From: Thalassotalea sp. PP2-459
GTDB taxonomy: Bacteria > Pseudomonadota > Gammaproteobacteria > Enterobacterales > Alteromonadaceae
Length of the DNA: 64,000 bases
Reading direction: 5' to 3'
NCBI RefSeq assembly: GCF_001913705.1
Contig: NZ_MKQD01000056.1
Location: 22,493 to 86,492, forward strand
Shown: positions 9,539 through 17,944 of the stretch, one piece after another
Layout: each line of letters starts with the position of its first letter
How positions within the stretch are numbered: the first letter of the stretch is position 1
Notes under the pieces: model-generated
The model's input: the letters and a program-made list of their open reading frames with translations, nothing else
The model's database searches: none
What the model was told of the DNA's origin: nothing
Made by a program: the position numbers and the translations under genes

Positions 9539-10156
9539 TTATTGACCCCCATCCATTTTAAAGTCTAACTGTACAGTTAAACCAGGTTGTTTAATTGGTT
9601 TACCATCTACAACTTTAGGCTTGTACTTCCACTTTCTCAATGCGCGACGTGCTTCTTTATTGAAAACACGTTTAGGTTCAGCATCGATAACTTCAACATC
9701 TTCAACACCACCAATTTCATTGATAGTAAATGATAAAATTACCCAGCCTTCAATACCATCTCGCGCTGCTTGCATTGGATATTTAGGATTAATACGCACA
9801 ATAGGAGCGGCATCACCATCACGTCCAAAGCCTGCACCAGGTGCTGCAATGTTAGTGTTTGCACCAGCAAGTTGTATGCCTGGTAAATTAAAACTTAAAC
9901 CACCAGAGTCAGTGCTTGTTTCTGGCTCTGGAGCCTGCGGCTTAGGCGGCTGTTTAGGCGGCGGCGGCGGCGGCGGCGGTACACGTTGTCTTGATTGAGC
10001 CTTTGACTCAGGTGGCGTAGTGTTTACTTCAACAACAATGTGTTCTAACTTTTCTTCTTCTCTTCGATCTGTGCTAGAGATCAAATAAGCCATAAAAGCG
10101 AACAATGCAAAAGTAACCGCTGCGCCTAGTAGTATTGATACTAAAAAGCGAATCAT
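9539..10156 (-). CDS. tonB2: TonB2-type energy transducer
   Basis: 205 residues, short for a TonB as is typical of TonB2. One N-terminal transmembrane helix (about 4-26), a proline-rich periplasmic spacer that includes eight consecutive prolines and PKQPPKPQAPEPE, and a C-terminal TonB domain (about 115-205) with YPMQAARDGIEGWVILSFTI and a RKWKYKP motif. It transmits proton-motive force from ExbB/ExbD to outer-membrane receptors for siderophores, haem, vitamin B12 or sugars. The proline run is encoded by a CCG trinucleotide repeat that is prone to slippage. It starts 4 bp after exbD2. Confidence 0.93.
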   Translation of the reverse strand: MIRFLVSILLGAAVTFALFAFMAYLISSTDRREEEKLEHIVVEVNTTPPESKAQSRQRVPPPPPPPPKQPPKPQAPEPETSTDSGGLSFNLPGIQLAGANTNIAAPGAGFGRDGDAAPIVRINPKYPMQAARDGIEGWVILSFTINEIGGVEDVEVIDAEPKRVFNKEARRALRKWKYKPKVVDGKPIKQPGLTVQLDFKMDGGQ

Positions 10157-10160
10157 AAAC

Positions 10161-10562
10161 TTACCCCCTAGCTGCAGCGATGGAGATACGGTCGATGCCT
10201 GCTTCTTTAATCGCGTCCATTACTTTGACAACAACACCGTGTTTAGCGTTTTTGTCAGCTTGAACAATTACTACATCACTCGGTTGCTCTGCTAATAGTT
10301 TTTCAATATTAGCGGCAACACGTTCGACATCCACACGACGCTTATCTAACCAAATTTCACCAGAATCTCTAACAGCAATAAAAATGTTAGCTGACTTTTG
10401 TCTGGTTTGATTAGCTGCCTTCGGTTTATTAACTTCAATACCTGCTTCTTTTATAAAAGAAGTGGTCACGATGAAGAAGATCAGCATAATGAAGACGATG
10501 TCTAGCATCGGCGTCATATCTATAGCTGCGTCTTCATCTTCACGAATACGTTTACGTGCCAT
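10161..10562 (-). CDS. exbD2: Biopolymer transport protein ExbD2
   Basis: 133 residues. A short cytoplasmic N-terminus, one transmembrane helix (about 17-40) carrying the conserved DMTPMLDIVFIMLIFFIV with the functional aspartate near residue 21, and a periplasmic C-terminal domain. It is the proton-channel partner of ExbB2 and drives TonB2. It sits 12 bp after exbB2 and 4 bp before tonB2 in the operon. Confidence 0.94.
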   Translation of the reverse strand: MARKRIREDEDAAIDMTPMLDIVFIMLIFFIVTTSFIKEAGIEVNKPKAANQTRQKSANIFIAVRDSGEIWLDKRRVDVERVAANIEKLLAEQPSDVVIVQADKNAKHGVVVKVMDAIKEAGIDRISIAAARG

Positions 10563-10574
10563 TCTAATCTCTCT

Positions 10575-11099
10575 CTAGTGGTGAGGTAAACTGTCAACCA
10601 GTTTTGCCTTTGCTAGTTTAACTTTTGCATCTAAACGGCTGCTAAAAAATACACCTGATAATGCTGCAACCATACCCGCCATTGTCGGAATAGTTGCCAT
10701 TGAAATACCAGAAGCCATTAGACGCGGATTACCTGTACCTTGTTGAGCCATGGTTTCAAACACTGAAATCATACCGGTAACTGTACCTAGTAATCCGATT
10801 AGTGGACACATTGCCACTAAGGTTTTAATCGTAATCATGTTACGTTCTAGTAACTCTGCCGCTTCGGAGATCCATGTATCTCTAATACGATGTGCGTACC
10901 ATGACGTTGTATCAGCTCTGGCATCCCACTTTGCGATAATTTCTTCACGCAATTTAGGGTATGTTGAAGCCAAGAACCAATAACGTTCTATCATTAATAT
11001 CCACATCATTAAGAGAGCAAAGGCGACAAAGTATAAAACGTTACCGCCAGTTGCAATAAAACTCCTGACAGATTCGATAAGTTCTATCAGGAATAACAT
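10575..11099 (-). CDS. exbB2: TonB-system proton channel ExbB2
   Basis: 174 residues of the MotA/TolQ/ExbB family, the short form typical of TonB2 systems. Three transmembrane helices are visible (about 16-36, 93-115, 130-155), with the family core LVAMCPLIGLLGTVTGMISVF. The gene overlaps the end of ttpC by one base (TAATG), implying translational coupling. It forms the inner-membrane proton channel with ExbD2. Confidence 0.94.
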   Translation of the reverse strand: MLFLIELIESVRSFIATGGNVLYFVAFALLMMWILMIERYWFLASTYPKLREEIIAKWDARADTTSWYAHRIRDTWISEAAELLERNMITIKTLVAMCPLIGLLGTVTGMISVFETMAQQGTGNPRLMASGISMATIPTMAGMVAALSGVFFSSRLDAKVKLAKAKLVDSLPHH

Positions 11100-12448
11100 T
11101 ACTTAGACTCCTTCTCTGCAATTTCAGCAATTAAACCAGCGCTTTGCTCGTCTAATTTATGAAGTACAGATTTACTACGACCAGCAACAACACTGTGAAC
11201 TAGAATTAACGGCAATGCAGCAATTAGACCTAATGCAGTAGTTACAAGGGCAAGAGAGATGTTACCAGCCATGATTTTAGGGTCACCTGTACCGAACAAT
11301 GTAATTGTTTGGAAGGTTAAAATCATACCGATAACCGTACCTAAAAGACCCATAAGTGGCGCAATCGCTGCGAACATCTTAATCAGGTTAATACCACGGT
11401 CAACTTTAGGTGTTTCACGAAGAATAGCTTCGTCAAGTTTCAGTTCTAACGTTTCAGCATCAGCGTTTTTATTTTCGTTGTAAACAACTAATAAACGACC
11501 AAGCGGATTGTTTTCGTTAGGTTGATCTAAGTTCTTCTGTTGAGCCTTAATCTTAGAACTAACACTGCCAAGAACAATTAAACGTTCAAGAGCGATTAGT
11601 AAACCAATGATTAACAATACAGTGATTGCATAACCAACAGTGCCACCTTGATGGTAGAACTCTTCAAGCGTTTTCTTACGTGTTTCTAACGTTAAAATAG
11701 CACCACGAGAAGGGTCAACATAAAGTTCAGTATAGCCAGAAGTTGTGTTGAAGAAGCTTGATGCTGTTTCAGTAATAAAACCAGCCGGCTGTTTAGCAAG
11801 TGGTTGAACTTGACCAACTTCATCATTATACGTTAAGTAGCCATTATCTGACACTAAGTTAAACGTACCGATACGGGTAATCGTTTCTGTTGATTTTGTA
11901 CCGTCAAGATTAGTCACTTCAGTCGTAAATTGTGAAACTTCACCTGACTGAGTCATTTCAGTTTGCAGCGCAAACCATAACTCTTCTAGCTGTTCTAGCT
12001 CAGGTATTTCTTTTGCATTTGCGATTTCGTTTAATATATCGCCACGACCAGGGTACTCAGCACTTACGATAGAAGTAGAGATTGCACCATAGGCATCAGC
12101 AGCCGCTGCACGACTTACACCGAACATTTCACCTAACGTACCTTCGGCAGTATCAAGTTCAACTGCTTTTTGCGCTAAGGTAATTTCATTTTGTGCGTAT
12201 TCTTTTGTTAAACGCTTATTACGCTCTTGCTCAGCTTTTAACTGCGCTTTTGCTTTATTCAATAACGCTTGTTTGTCAGCACGAGCAGCAGTGAATTCAG
12301 CTTCACGCTTTTTATCAATGCTTGCTTCAGAAATACGGTCATTTTTAACCTGTTCAAGTAATTTTTGTAAGTCGTTTGCATTTGCAGACGCTACCATGCC
12401 AGCCGTCATTGACGCAGCAAGCATTACATAATTAATCATCTTCTTCAT
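11099..12448 (-). CDS. ttpC: TtpC, large ExbB-like TonB2 component
   Basis: 449 residues in two parts. Residues 1-24 are a signal peptide, then a periplasmic region of about 240 residues with a strong N-terminal coiled coil (50-110). The C-terminal half (about 265-449) is a MotA/TolQ/ExbB domain with MFAAIAPLMGLLGTVIGMILTF and two further membrane helices. This fused form is the TtpC protein of Vibrio TonB2 systems, needed in addition to ExbB2/ExbD2/TonB2 for iron transport. One-base overlaps with the DUF3450 gene upstream and exbB2 downstream (both TAATG) point to coupled translation. Confidence 0.92.
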   Translation of the reverse strand: MKKMINYVMLAASMTAGMVASANANDLQKLLEQVKNDRISEASIDKKREAEFTAARADKQALLNKAKAQLKAEQERNKRLTKEYAQNEITLAQKAVELDTAEGTLGEMFGVSRAAAADAYGAISTSIVSAEYPGRGDILNEIANAKEIPELEQLEELWFALQTEMTQSGEVSQFTTEVTNLDGTKSTETITRIGTFNLVSDNGYLTYNDEVGQVQPLAKQPAGFITETASSFFNTTSGYTELYVDPSRGAILTLETRKKTLEEFYHQGGTVGYAITVLLIIGLLIALERLIVLGSVSSKIKAQQKNLDQPNENNPLGRLLVVYNENKNADAETLELKLDEAILRETPKVDRGINLIKMFAAIAPLMGLLGTVIGMILTFQTITLFGTGDPKIMAGNISLALVTTALGLIAALPLILVHSVVAGRSKSVLHKLDEQSAGLIAEIAEKESK

Positions 12449-13227
12449 TATTTAGCTCCTGCTGCGAAAACGGGTAACTTAGTTAAATCTTTCGTTAGCT
12501 GGTTACGAGCCATACGAATGCCGTCTGTAATAGGCTTCAAGTATTCATCACCTAATTTTTCCCAAGCACGTGTTTCGTTGTTCCACACCCATGCATTTTT
12601 CATATCAAGCGATTGTGCAACAAATGCGATTCGGCCCATATGTAAGAAATCAACCGTAATTTTTTGACCATCTAAATCAAGTTCACCTTGATAAGCAGCA
12701 AATACAGTACCGTAGTTAGCTTCAATTTCAAAAGCTTCTAGTACTAAGCGAAATTGCTCTGAAACGGTAACGTTCGAATCGTCCATTACATCACGTAAAC
12801 CTTGAACACGATCTTTTCGCGCTTCAATATTTACAGGAATGTCTGCATTAATAAATTGATCAAGTGTATCGATCATCTTATACATTAGCGGTACAACGCC
12901 TTGCTTAGTTTTGTCGATACCTGCAATTTGCTTTTCTAATGATTTAATGTTGGCTTTTTGACCATCAACCATACGCTGAACATGGTCGTTGTAATCCGAT
13001 AAAATCTCAGCTTCGTCTACTGTATTACGGTATTCCGCAAGTAAAGTAAGCGTTTGCTCATAGATATTGTTTATTTTAGCTTGCGATCTCGCAGAGTTTT
13101 TAAACGTTTGTGCTTCAGCTTTTTGCAGCTCGGTTAATTCATCCGCAGAAGCGAAAGTGCTTGCTGTCAATGCTAATGAGCCCACCATCGCTGATGCGAT
13201 AAGGCTTTTTTTACTTAATATGGACAT
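12448..13227 (-). CDS. DUF3450 periplasmic protein of the TonB2 operon
   Basis: 259 residues from the ATG chosen here. A signal peptide (SLIASAMVGSLALTASTFASA, about 8-28) is followed by a coiled-coil region (35-110) and an alpha/beta C-terminal part ending in ...KLPVFAAGAK. This is the DUF3450 family that heads TonB2/TtpC operons in Vibrio and Alteromonadales (VC1548-like). A TTG at 13263 opens the frame earlier, but the extra 12 residues would spoil the signal peptide; ATG 13227 is preceded by GGGAAC. Probable partner of the periplasmic coiled coil of TtpC; its function is not established. Confidence 0.85.
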   Translation of the reverse strand: MSILSKKSLIASAMVGSLALTASTFASADELTELQKAEAQTFKNSARSQAKINNIYEQTLTLLAEYRNTVDEAEILSDYNDHVQRMVDGQKANIKSLEKQIAGIDKTKQGVVPLMYKMIDTLDQFINADIPVNIEARKDRVQGLRDVMDDSNVTVSEQFRLVLEAFEIEANYGTVFAAYQGELDLDGQKITVDFLHMGRIAFVAQSLDMKNAWVWNNETRAWEKLGDEYLKPITDGIRMARNQLTKDLTKLPVFAAGAK

Positions 13228-13263
13228 AGTTCCCAACCAATTGTTATTGAATGTAGATAACAA

Positions 13264-13926
13264 ATCTCATCGTTAAGGCAAATCCCAAAAATTTGCCCAA
13301 TAATTTTTTTAAGTTTTAATTTCTCTAGAATAAAACCATGCAATATTCCCAAACGACATGTTTCATGTCAACCTGACATATTAAAAATGTCTGCTAAATT
13401 GAAACAAAAAAAAGCCAATTGTTCTTTTTTGTAACAACTTCCAAACAAAAACTTATCGTTTCATTTGCAATTGTGTTATTTAGCAGGCGCCTAATATCTT
13501 CAGAATATTGCCTACCCTATGTTTTACTAATTCATTCGTAGTAAGTCAAATTTAATTGTAACGATATCCAAATATAATAAGTAATTATTCATGAATTATG
13601 TGTCCGAAAGGACTATCACTATAGTGACTACGTTTTAATTTACTCTCTGATATTATTGAACTTATCCTATAAAACATCACAAAACCTAAACGTTATTTCT
13701 ATTATGTCTTTATCTATTTTAAAAAATAGCCTTTTATTCGTACTTTATAACCACAAATATAGCAAGGTCATTACTTTTTTGTTTCGACTACTTTACAGGG
13801 AACAGTTTAGATCTGTTAAATCTGAACGTTAAGTTACTAAATGTATTGATTGGTTATATAGGTAAAAAATTTAATGTGATAATATTACGCCTTTGAAACA
13901 TACGTTGTTGTTATTTACCTATCTTC
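13264..13926. other. 663-bp divergent intergenic region
   Basis: AT-rich gap between the TonB2 operon (minus) and the TSUP permease (plus). It holds the GACAT double palindrome (13355-13391, separate entry) and an inverted repeat TAGGTAAA (13859-13866) / TTTACCTA (13914-13921) just before the permease start. I found no Fur-box-like GATAAT repeat, no tRNA or known riboswitch, and no convincing gene. Confidence 0.6.
13355..13391. promoter_or_regulatory. Double palindrome, candidate operator
   Basis: Two neighbouring inverted repeats built from the same half-site: GACAT-5 bp-ATGTC (13355-13369) and GACAT-7 bp-ATGTC (13375-13391). Their centres are about 21 bp apart, two helical turns, as for two dimers bound on one face of DNA. 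The block lies about 128 bp upstream of the first gene of the TonB2 operon. The regulator is unknown. Confidence 0.5.
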
Positions 13927-14706
13927 ATGGAAATTGCTCTCGAACCTAACCTCTGGCTCATGCTTTGCGGTATCGGATTTTTAGCCGGTTTAATTGATGC
14001 TATTGCGGGCGGGGGTGGCATGTTAACCATTCCTGCATTGTTAACCGTTGGTTTACCCCCACATCTTGCATTAGGCACCAACAAGCTTGCTGCATCTTTC
14101 GGTTCACTCACCGCATCTATCACTTTTTATCGAAAGAAATTGTTTAATATAAGTTTCTGGCGAGTATCTATCATCATGACTGCAATTGGCGCAGTTCTAG
14201 GCACAATTGTAGTAGATTATTTACCTGTGCATTTATTAGATAAAGCTTTACCTATCCTTATTATGTTCACAGCAGCTTATACGCTATTTTCAAAAAACAT
14301 TGTTTATGAAAACAACCAATTGCCACATAAAAATAGATTATTAAAAATTAAACAAAGTACGCAAGGATTAATCTTAGGCTTTTATGATGGTGTTGCTGGC
14401 CCTGGTACCGGAGCGTTTTGGACAGCGACCTCAAGTGCATTATATAAAATTAATATTCTTTTAAGTTGTGGGCTTGCTAGGTCTACTAATTTTGTGAGTA
14501 ATTTATGCAGTTTGTTAACCTTTGTTTATTTAGGTTATGTTAACTTCTTACTAGGTGTATCAATGGGATTGTTTATTATGCTTGGTTCTTGGGTTGGGTC
14601 GCATTGGGCGATCAAATTTGGCACAAAGTTTATACGTCCTATCTTTATTACCGTTGTTATAATAATGTCAATAAATCTTGCTTATCAGGCGTGGTTCAAT
14701 GGTTAG
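13927..14706 (+). CDS. TSUP (TauE/SafE) family permease
   Basis: 259 residues with about eight hydrophobic segments, the size and pattern of the TauE/SafE (DUF81) family of sulfite/organosulfonate or other small-anion exporters. Two half-repeats carry the family motifs GLIDAIAGGGGMLTIPALL with LGTNKLAASFGSL (N-half) and GFYDGVAGPGTGAF (C-half). It resembles the E. coli YfcA branch, whose substrate is unknown, so no substrate is assigned. There is no clear Shine-Dalgarno sequence before the ATG at 13927. The downstream priC overlaps its last 8 bases, so the two are translationally coupled. Confidence 0.88.
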   Translation: MEIALEPNLWLMLCGIGFLAGLIDAIAGGGGMLTIPALLTVGLPPHLALGTNKLAASFGSLTASITFYRKKLFNISFWRVSIIMTAIGAVLGTIVVDYLPVHLLDKALPILIMFTAAYTLFSKNIVYENNQLPHKNRLLKIKQSTQGLILGFYDGVAGPGTGAFWTATSSALYKINILLSCGLARSTNFVSNLCSLLTFVYLGYVNFLLGVSMGLFIMLGSWVGSHWAIKFGTKFIRPIFITVVIIMSINLAYQAWFNG

Positions 14707-15316
14707 TGTACCAACGTTGAATACGCTTAATAAGCTAGATGCAATTGTTAAGCAGTTAGTCGCAGAAGCGCAGGCAATTGACGATCGACTTGCTGCAAAA
14801 AAAGCGAAACAACACAATACTAAACAGTTATTTTCACCACCATTATTTACTTCTCAAGCTGATACTTATCTCCCCTATTCACTTGAAGTAAAAAAGAAAG
14901 TTCATCATGTTTCACGATTGATTGATCGTCAAGAGCATAATGATTTTGTTTTTAATGAGTTAAAAACGATAGAACAACAAATACATGCACTTACTACTGC
15001 TTTTCATGCCCAAGGAAGACAACAACAAATAGAACAGCAGTTCACGCAAAAAAATCGTGCTAAGTACTTTAAAAAAGCAGCGAAACAAGTATTAAACACT
15101 TCGCATCACTTACATCAAAAATTAGCAGAAACACATGAATTTGAACGACGACTTATGGAGATGCTTGAACTAAAAGAAATTGAACTACATAACGCTAACA
15201 AAACTACCCAAACAAGTTTATCTCAACAAGTCCTAACGCTTCATCAACGCCTTGGACGCTGTAGACAAGCAATCAGTAAAATTGAACGGCAAATTGAAAT
15301 GAGTGAAAAACGCTAA
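14699..15316 (+). CDS. priC: Primosomal replication protein PriC
   Basis: 205 residues, rich in Gln, Lys and His and largely helical. The C-terminal half carries the PriC signature: HEFERRLMEMLELKEIEL aligns with the E. coli HQDFERRLREMV region, and LHQRLGRCRQAISKIERQIE with its YEARLARCRHALEKIENRL region. PriC restarts collapsed replication forks by recruiting DnaB. The frame opens with TTG at 14678 but the ATG at 14699, overlapping the permease stop, gives the expected N-terminus. The N-terminal half is divergent and would be missed by weak searches. Confidence 0.8.
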   Translation: MVSVPTLNTLNKLDAIVKQLVAEAQAIDDRLAAKKAKQHNTKQLFSPPLFTSQADTYLPYSLEVKKKVHHVSRLIDRQEHNDFVFNELKTIEQQIHALTTAFHAQGRQQQIEQQFTQKNRAKYFKKAAKQVLNTSHHLHQKLAETHEFERRLMEMLELKEIELHNANKTTQTSLSQQVLTLHQRLGRCRQAISKIERQIEMSEKR

Positions 15317-15636
15317 TAGCATACAGTGTTCTGCTCTTTCTTGACATTCAAAACATGCTGTTCATCGCACTAGCTTACGGCATAGTCCTTCCAACAGAAA
15401 GCCAGCAGTTATAAATGAAGTGTTTTAAATTTCACCTATTAGGGCTGCATATTTCCCTCGATTCTATTGCCTTATCATTTTCTATGTAAGTTAACGACTC
15501 GATAATCACCGCGTATTGTTTACAGCACACATAGGTTGCTACAAAAAAGTACACCAAAGATCAACACGCCCTAGGCTTTAGGCGTTTGCTTTGCTATGGT
15601 TATAAAGATTTTAGTCTTTAACATCTTGAGGTCACA
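15317..15636. other. 320-bp intergenic region
   Basis: Between priC and the ComFB-like gene, both on the plus strand. I see only a small hairpin (ACGCC...GGCGT near 15568-15587) and no clear promoter pair, RNA gene or ORF. Confidence 0.5.
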
Positions 15637-15900
15637 ATGAAAATTGCTGATGATATTCACAATTACTATGAAAAACTCGTTGTTCAACATTTCGCCGCAT
15701 TAAAACTAGAAGAGACACATGATGCTGATTTTATCGCTGACTTAACGTGTGTAGTACTGAATCAACTGCCATGTCGTTATATTCGCCATGAAGTGGATAT
15801 GGCTTTCTATCTTCCGGCATCTGAGCGATTTGAAATGGAAAGCAAAGTAAAGGTTGCAGTAAGTAAAGCACTAGAGTTTATGAAGCAACATCGAAATTAA
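15637..15900 (+). CDS. ComFB-like (late competence development) protein
   Basis: 87 residues of the ComFB family (Pfam late competence development protein ComFB). Typical features are the N-terminal NYYEKLV, the DLTCVVLNQLPCRYIRHEVDMAFYL-type core (two cysteines at about 47 and 54) and a short helical C-terminus. A Shine-Dalgarno-like GAGGT lies 5 bases before the ATG. In Bacillus comFB is in the competence operon; in gammaproteobacteria such genes stand alone and a competence role is not shown. In cyanobacteria some ComFB proteins bind cyclic di-nucleotides, which is one idea for its role here. Confidence 0.82.
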   Translation: MKIADDIHNYYEKLVVQHFAALKLEETHDADFIADLTCVVLNQLPCRYIRHEVDMAFYLPASERFEMESKVKVAVSKALEFMKQHRN

Positions 15901-15931
15901 TGCTAGGCTTATAATTTCAGATGGGGATTTG

Positions 15932-16044
15932 GGTGGCAACCCAAACAGCCACACTCCGGCACATGAGTCGTCTGCTGCGGTTGCTTCCTTCCGGACCTGG
16001 CCGAGTTCACAGAGTATCATTGCGAAGGGACCGTAAGGGTCACC
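15932..16044 (-). ncRNA. ffs: Signal recognition particle 4.5S RNA
   Basis: About 113 nt on the minus strand. The ends GGTGACCC and GGGTTGCCACC pair; the conserved Ffh-binding apical region GGCCAGGTCCGGAAGGAAGC with the GGAA tetraloop is intact (about 15981-16004). It is a small bacterial-type SRP RNA that targets nascent inner-membrane proteins through Ffh. It lies between the ComFB-like gene (convergent) and the DUF3014 gene. Exact ends inferred from pairing. Confidence 0.95.
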
Positions 16045-16053
16045 ATAGATGCT

Positions 16054-16082
16054 ATTATAGCGGCGAGGATTATCGCTAAACA
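16054..16082 (-). promoter_or_regulatory. Candidate sigma70 promoter of ffs
   Basis: A perfect -10 TATAAT (16059-16054) ends 9 bases before the predicted 5' end of the SRP RNA. At 17-bp spacing the -35 is TGTTTA (16082-16077), a weak match. Confidence 0.6.
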
Positions 16083-16133
16083 TTCACTGAGTTGCAAGAA
16101 CAACCGATCAACTCTAGATTGATCGGCTAAAAG

Positions 16134-17012
16134 TTAATCGTTTTCTTGATTTTCTCTAGCTCTGGATAACTTTTCACTGATTTCTAGTAGCACAGACTTT
16201 ATCACTAATAGGTTTTCTTTACCTATTCTTAACATTAATTTTTCTGCATCATCCAAGCTTTCGTAAGATTCATCTTTAAATTGATACATCACACTTGGGC
16301 GAACAAGTTCTAAGCGCTCTTTAGGGATCTCCATATCAAGTACTTTGGTAATTGAGTCTTGTAAAATATCAGTGAAATTTTCTTCTGGGTAGCCCAGTTC
16401 TCTATATGCCTCGTTAATCAGTGGTTTTAATTCAAAATACCAAGAAACTAACGTGTCTGTGTCTACCGAGCGTAATAAATCTACATATAAACTAAAACGT
16501 CTTGATGTAGTTTCATCCCATTTAATAACTATTTCATCATCTTCGTTGATCTCTTTTGCAGAAAAGGACGTAGTAGGTTTAATTAGTGGACTATGTTCGT
16601 AAGCTAATAACCCTTGAGAAAAATTATCGGTAAACACAACAAAACGGCGGATCATATCATCGTCGATGACCAGTTTAAGCAATTCTTTACGCCAAGTAAT
16701 GCTAGGTAACTTTTCTTGAAGCCACTGATCACTTTCATTAAGCGTTGGTAATAAAGGTTTTGTCGGTTCAGGTGCTATTGGCTCTACTGGCTCTGGCACG
16801 ACAACTTCTGGTTCGATTGGCGGTTCAGGAAGCGGTATTGGTTCTGGCTCAACAGGCTGTTCAACTTCCACAACAGGTTCAGATGGTTGCTTACGCTCCG
16901 GTTGCGTTGGTTCATCAAGGAGAAACCATAAAAGCATTGCCACAATCACAATGATAATACCAATAACGAGAGGCCAAGGTGTTGATGACTGATTAGATGA
17001 TGATTTATCCAT
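16134..17012 (-). CDS. DUF3014 inner-membrane-anchored protein
   Basis: 292 residues. A short polar N-terminus, one transmembrane helix (about 13-31), a Pro/Glu/Val-rich spacer (36-90) with repeated PEP/EPV units, then a folded domain (about 95-285) matching DUF3014, with LPSITWRKELLKLVIDDDMI and a conserved RPSVMYQFKDESYESL segment. The layout, N-in anchor plus long proline-rich stalk, suggests a periplasm-spanning stalk with a peripheral domain, like TonB in topology only. Function unknown. Monocistronic, between ffs and maiA. Confidence 0.83.
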   Translation of the reverse strand: MDKSSSNQSSTPWPLVIGIIIVIVAMLLWFLLDEPTQPERKQPSEPVVEVEQPVEPEPIPLPEPPIEPEVVVPEPVEPIAPEPTKPLLPTLNESDQWLQEKLPSITWRKELLKLVIDDDMIRRFVVFTDNFSQGLLAYEHSPLIKPTTSFSAKEINEDDEIVIKWDETTSRRFSLYVDLLRSVDTDTLVSWYFELKPLINEAYRELGYPEENFTDILQDSITKVLDMEIPKERLELVRPSVMYQFKDESYESLDDAEKLMLRIGKENLLVIKSVLLEISEKLSRARENQEND

Positions 17013-17187
17013 ACTTCCCCTGATTAAAAAACTTCGATGAAAAAAGAGTGTACAAAATTTACATTGGTTACACCCTCTCTATTGCAACGCTTTTTAACCA
17101 AGGTTTCAAGTAACATTTGTTTATTGTTCACACTTTCTTGCAATTTCGATAAATAATTGTCTTAAAAACAAGCCAATACTAAATTTT

Positions 17188-17826
17188 TTATACGGCATCT
17201 TTTTGGTTTTCAGGTAACGCTTGGCTAAATGCAGGCAGTTCATTGCAATTATTCGTGATACTATTAATTAAAGGATATGGTGTCATATCAAGATTGAAGC
17301 GCTTCGCGTTGTATACTTGTGGCACCAAACAAATATCAGCGATGGTAATATCATCACCAAAACAGTATCTGCCAGCTGTTTTACTTAATTTTGCTTCAAT
17401 TGCAGTAAAACCTAAATGCATCCAGTGATGTGACCAACGTAGTTTATCTTGATCAGAACAATTTAATTCGTTCGCTAGATATTGCTGTACACGCAAATTA
17501 TTCACAGGGTGTATCTCACACGCAATGTCAAACATTAGCGCTTGCACTAACGCTTTATCTTGTACAGCGCTAGGGTAAACAGCAGGCTGTGGATATTTTG
17601 CGTCGAGATAATCAATGATAGCGATAGATTGATTTAAAATAAAACCGTTATCTTCTAAGGTTGGTACTAGGTGAGTAGGATTCATATCAACATAATTTTT
17701 TTGATGTTGTTCTCCCCCAGCCTTAACCAAATGAACAGGGATTGTTTCGTACGGAATATCCTTCAAATTAAGTGTAATTCTTACGCGATAGGCCGCAGAA
17801 GAGCGCCAATAGCCATACAATTTCAT
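17188..17826 (-). CDS. maiA: Maleylacetoacetate isomerase (zeta-class GST)
   Basis: 212 residues. Isomerises maleylacetoacetate to fumarylacetoacetate with glutathione in tyrosine degradation. The zeta-class N-terminal motif SSAAYRVRI is at residues 9-17, with the catalytic Ser-Ser in the expected place, and NPTHLVPTLED and QSIAIIDYLD form the glutathione site. It lies in a phhA-phhB-tyrR-maiA cluster. hmgA and fahA, which supply and consume its substrate and product, are not in the window. A terminator separates it from tyrR, so it has its own promoter. Confidence 0.93.
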   Translation of the reverse strand: MKLYGYWRSSAAYRVRITLNLKDIPYETIPVHLVKAGGEQHQKNYVDMNPTHLVPTLEDNGFILNQSIAIIDYLDAKYPQPAVYPSAVQDKALVQALMFDIACEIHPVNNLRVQQYLANELNCSDQDKLRWSHHWMHLGFTAIEAKLSKTAGRYCFGDDITIADICLVPQVYNAKRFNLDMTPYPLINSITNNCNELPAFSQALPENQKDAV

Positions 17827-17892
17827 ATAAATATCACCTTAAAAAGTCAAATAATAAAAGAAACGTACTTAAAGACCAATGATTTATTGATA

Positions 17893-17923
17893 ATAAAAAA
17901 GCAACCATTGTTATGGTTGCTTT
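17893..17923 (-). terminator. Terminator of tyrR
   Basis: AAAGCAACCAT/ATGGTTGCTTT stem of 11 bp with a 4-base loop, followed on the minus strand by six T residues. It lies 22 bp after the tyrR stop codon. Confidence 0.85.
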
Positions 17924-17944
17924 ACAGTAATTTCAATCGATTAA

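Noticed and set aside
9621..9998. 125-codon plus-strand ORF opposite tonB2
   Set aside because: Its Gly run and Pro content mirror the CCG repeat of tonB2; shadow frame.
13704..13832. 42-codon ORF on the plus strand in the long divergent gap
   Set aside because: No Shine-Dalgarno sequence, no recognisable motif, and its length is expected by chance in AT-rich DNA.
13264..13926. Fur box for the TonB2 operon
   Set aside because: No 19-bp GATAATGATAATCATTATC-like site could be found; only the GACAT palindromes stand out.
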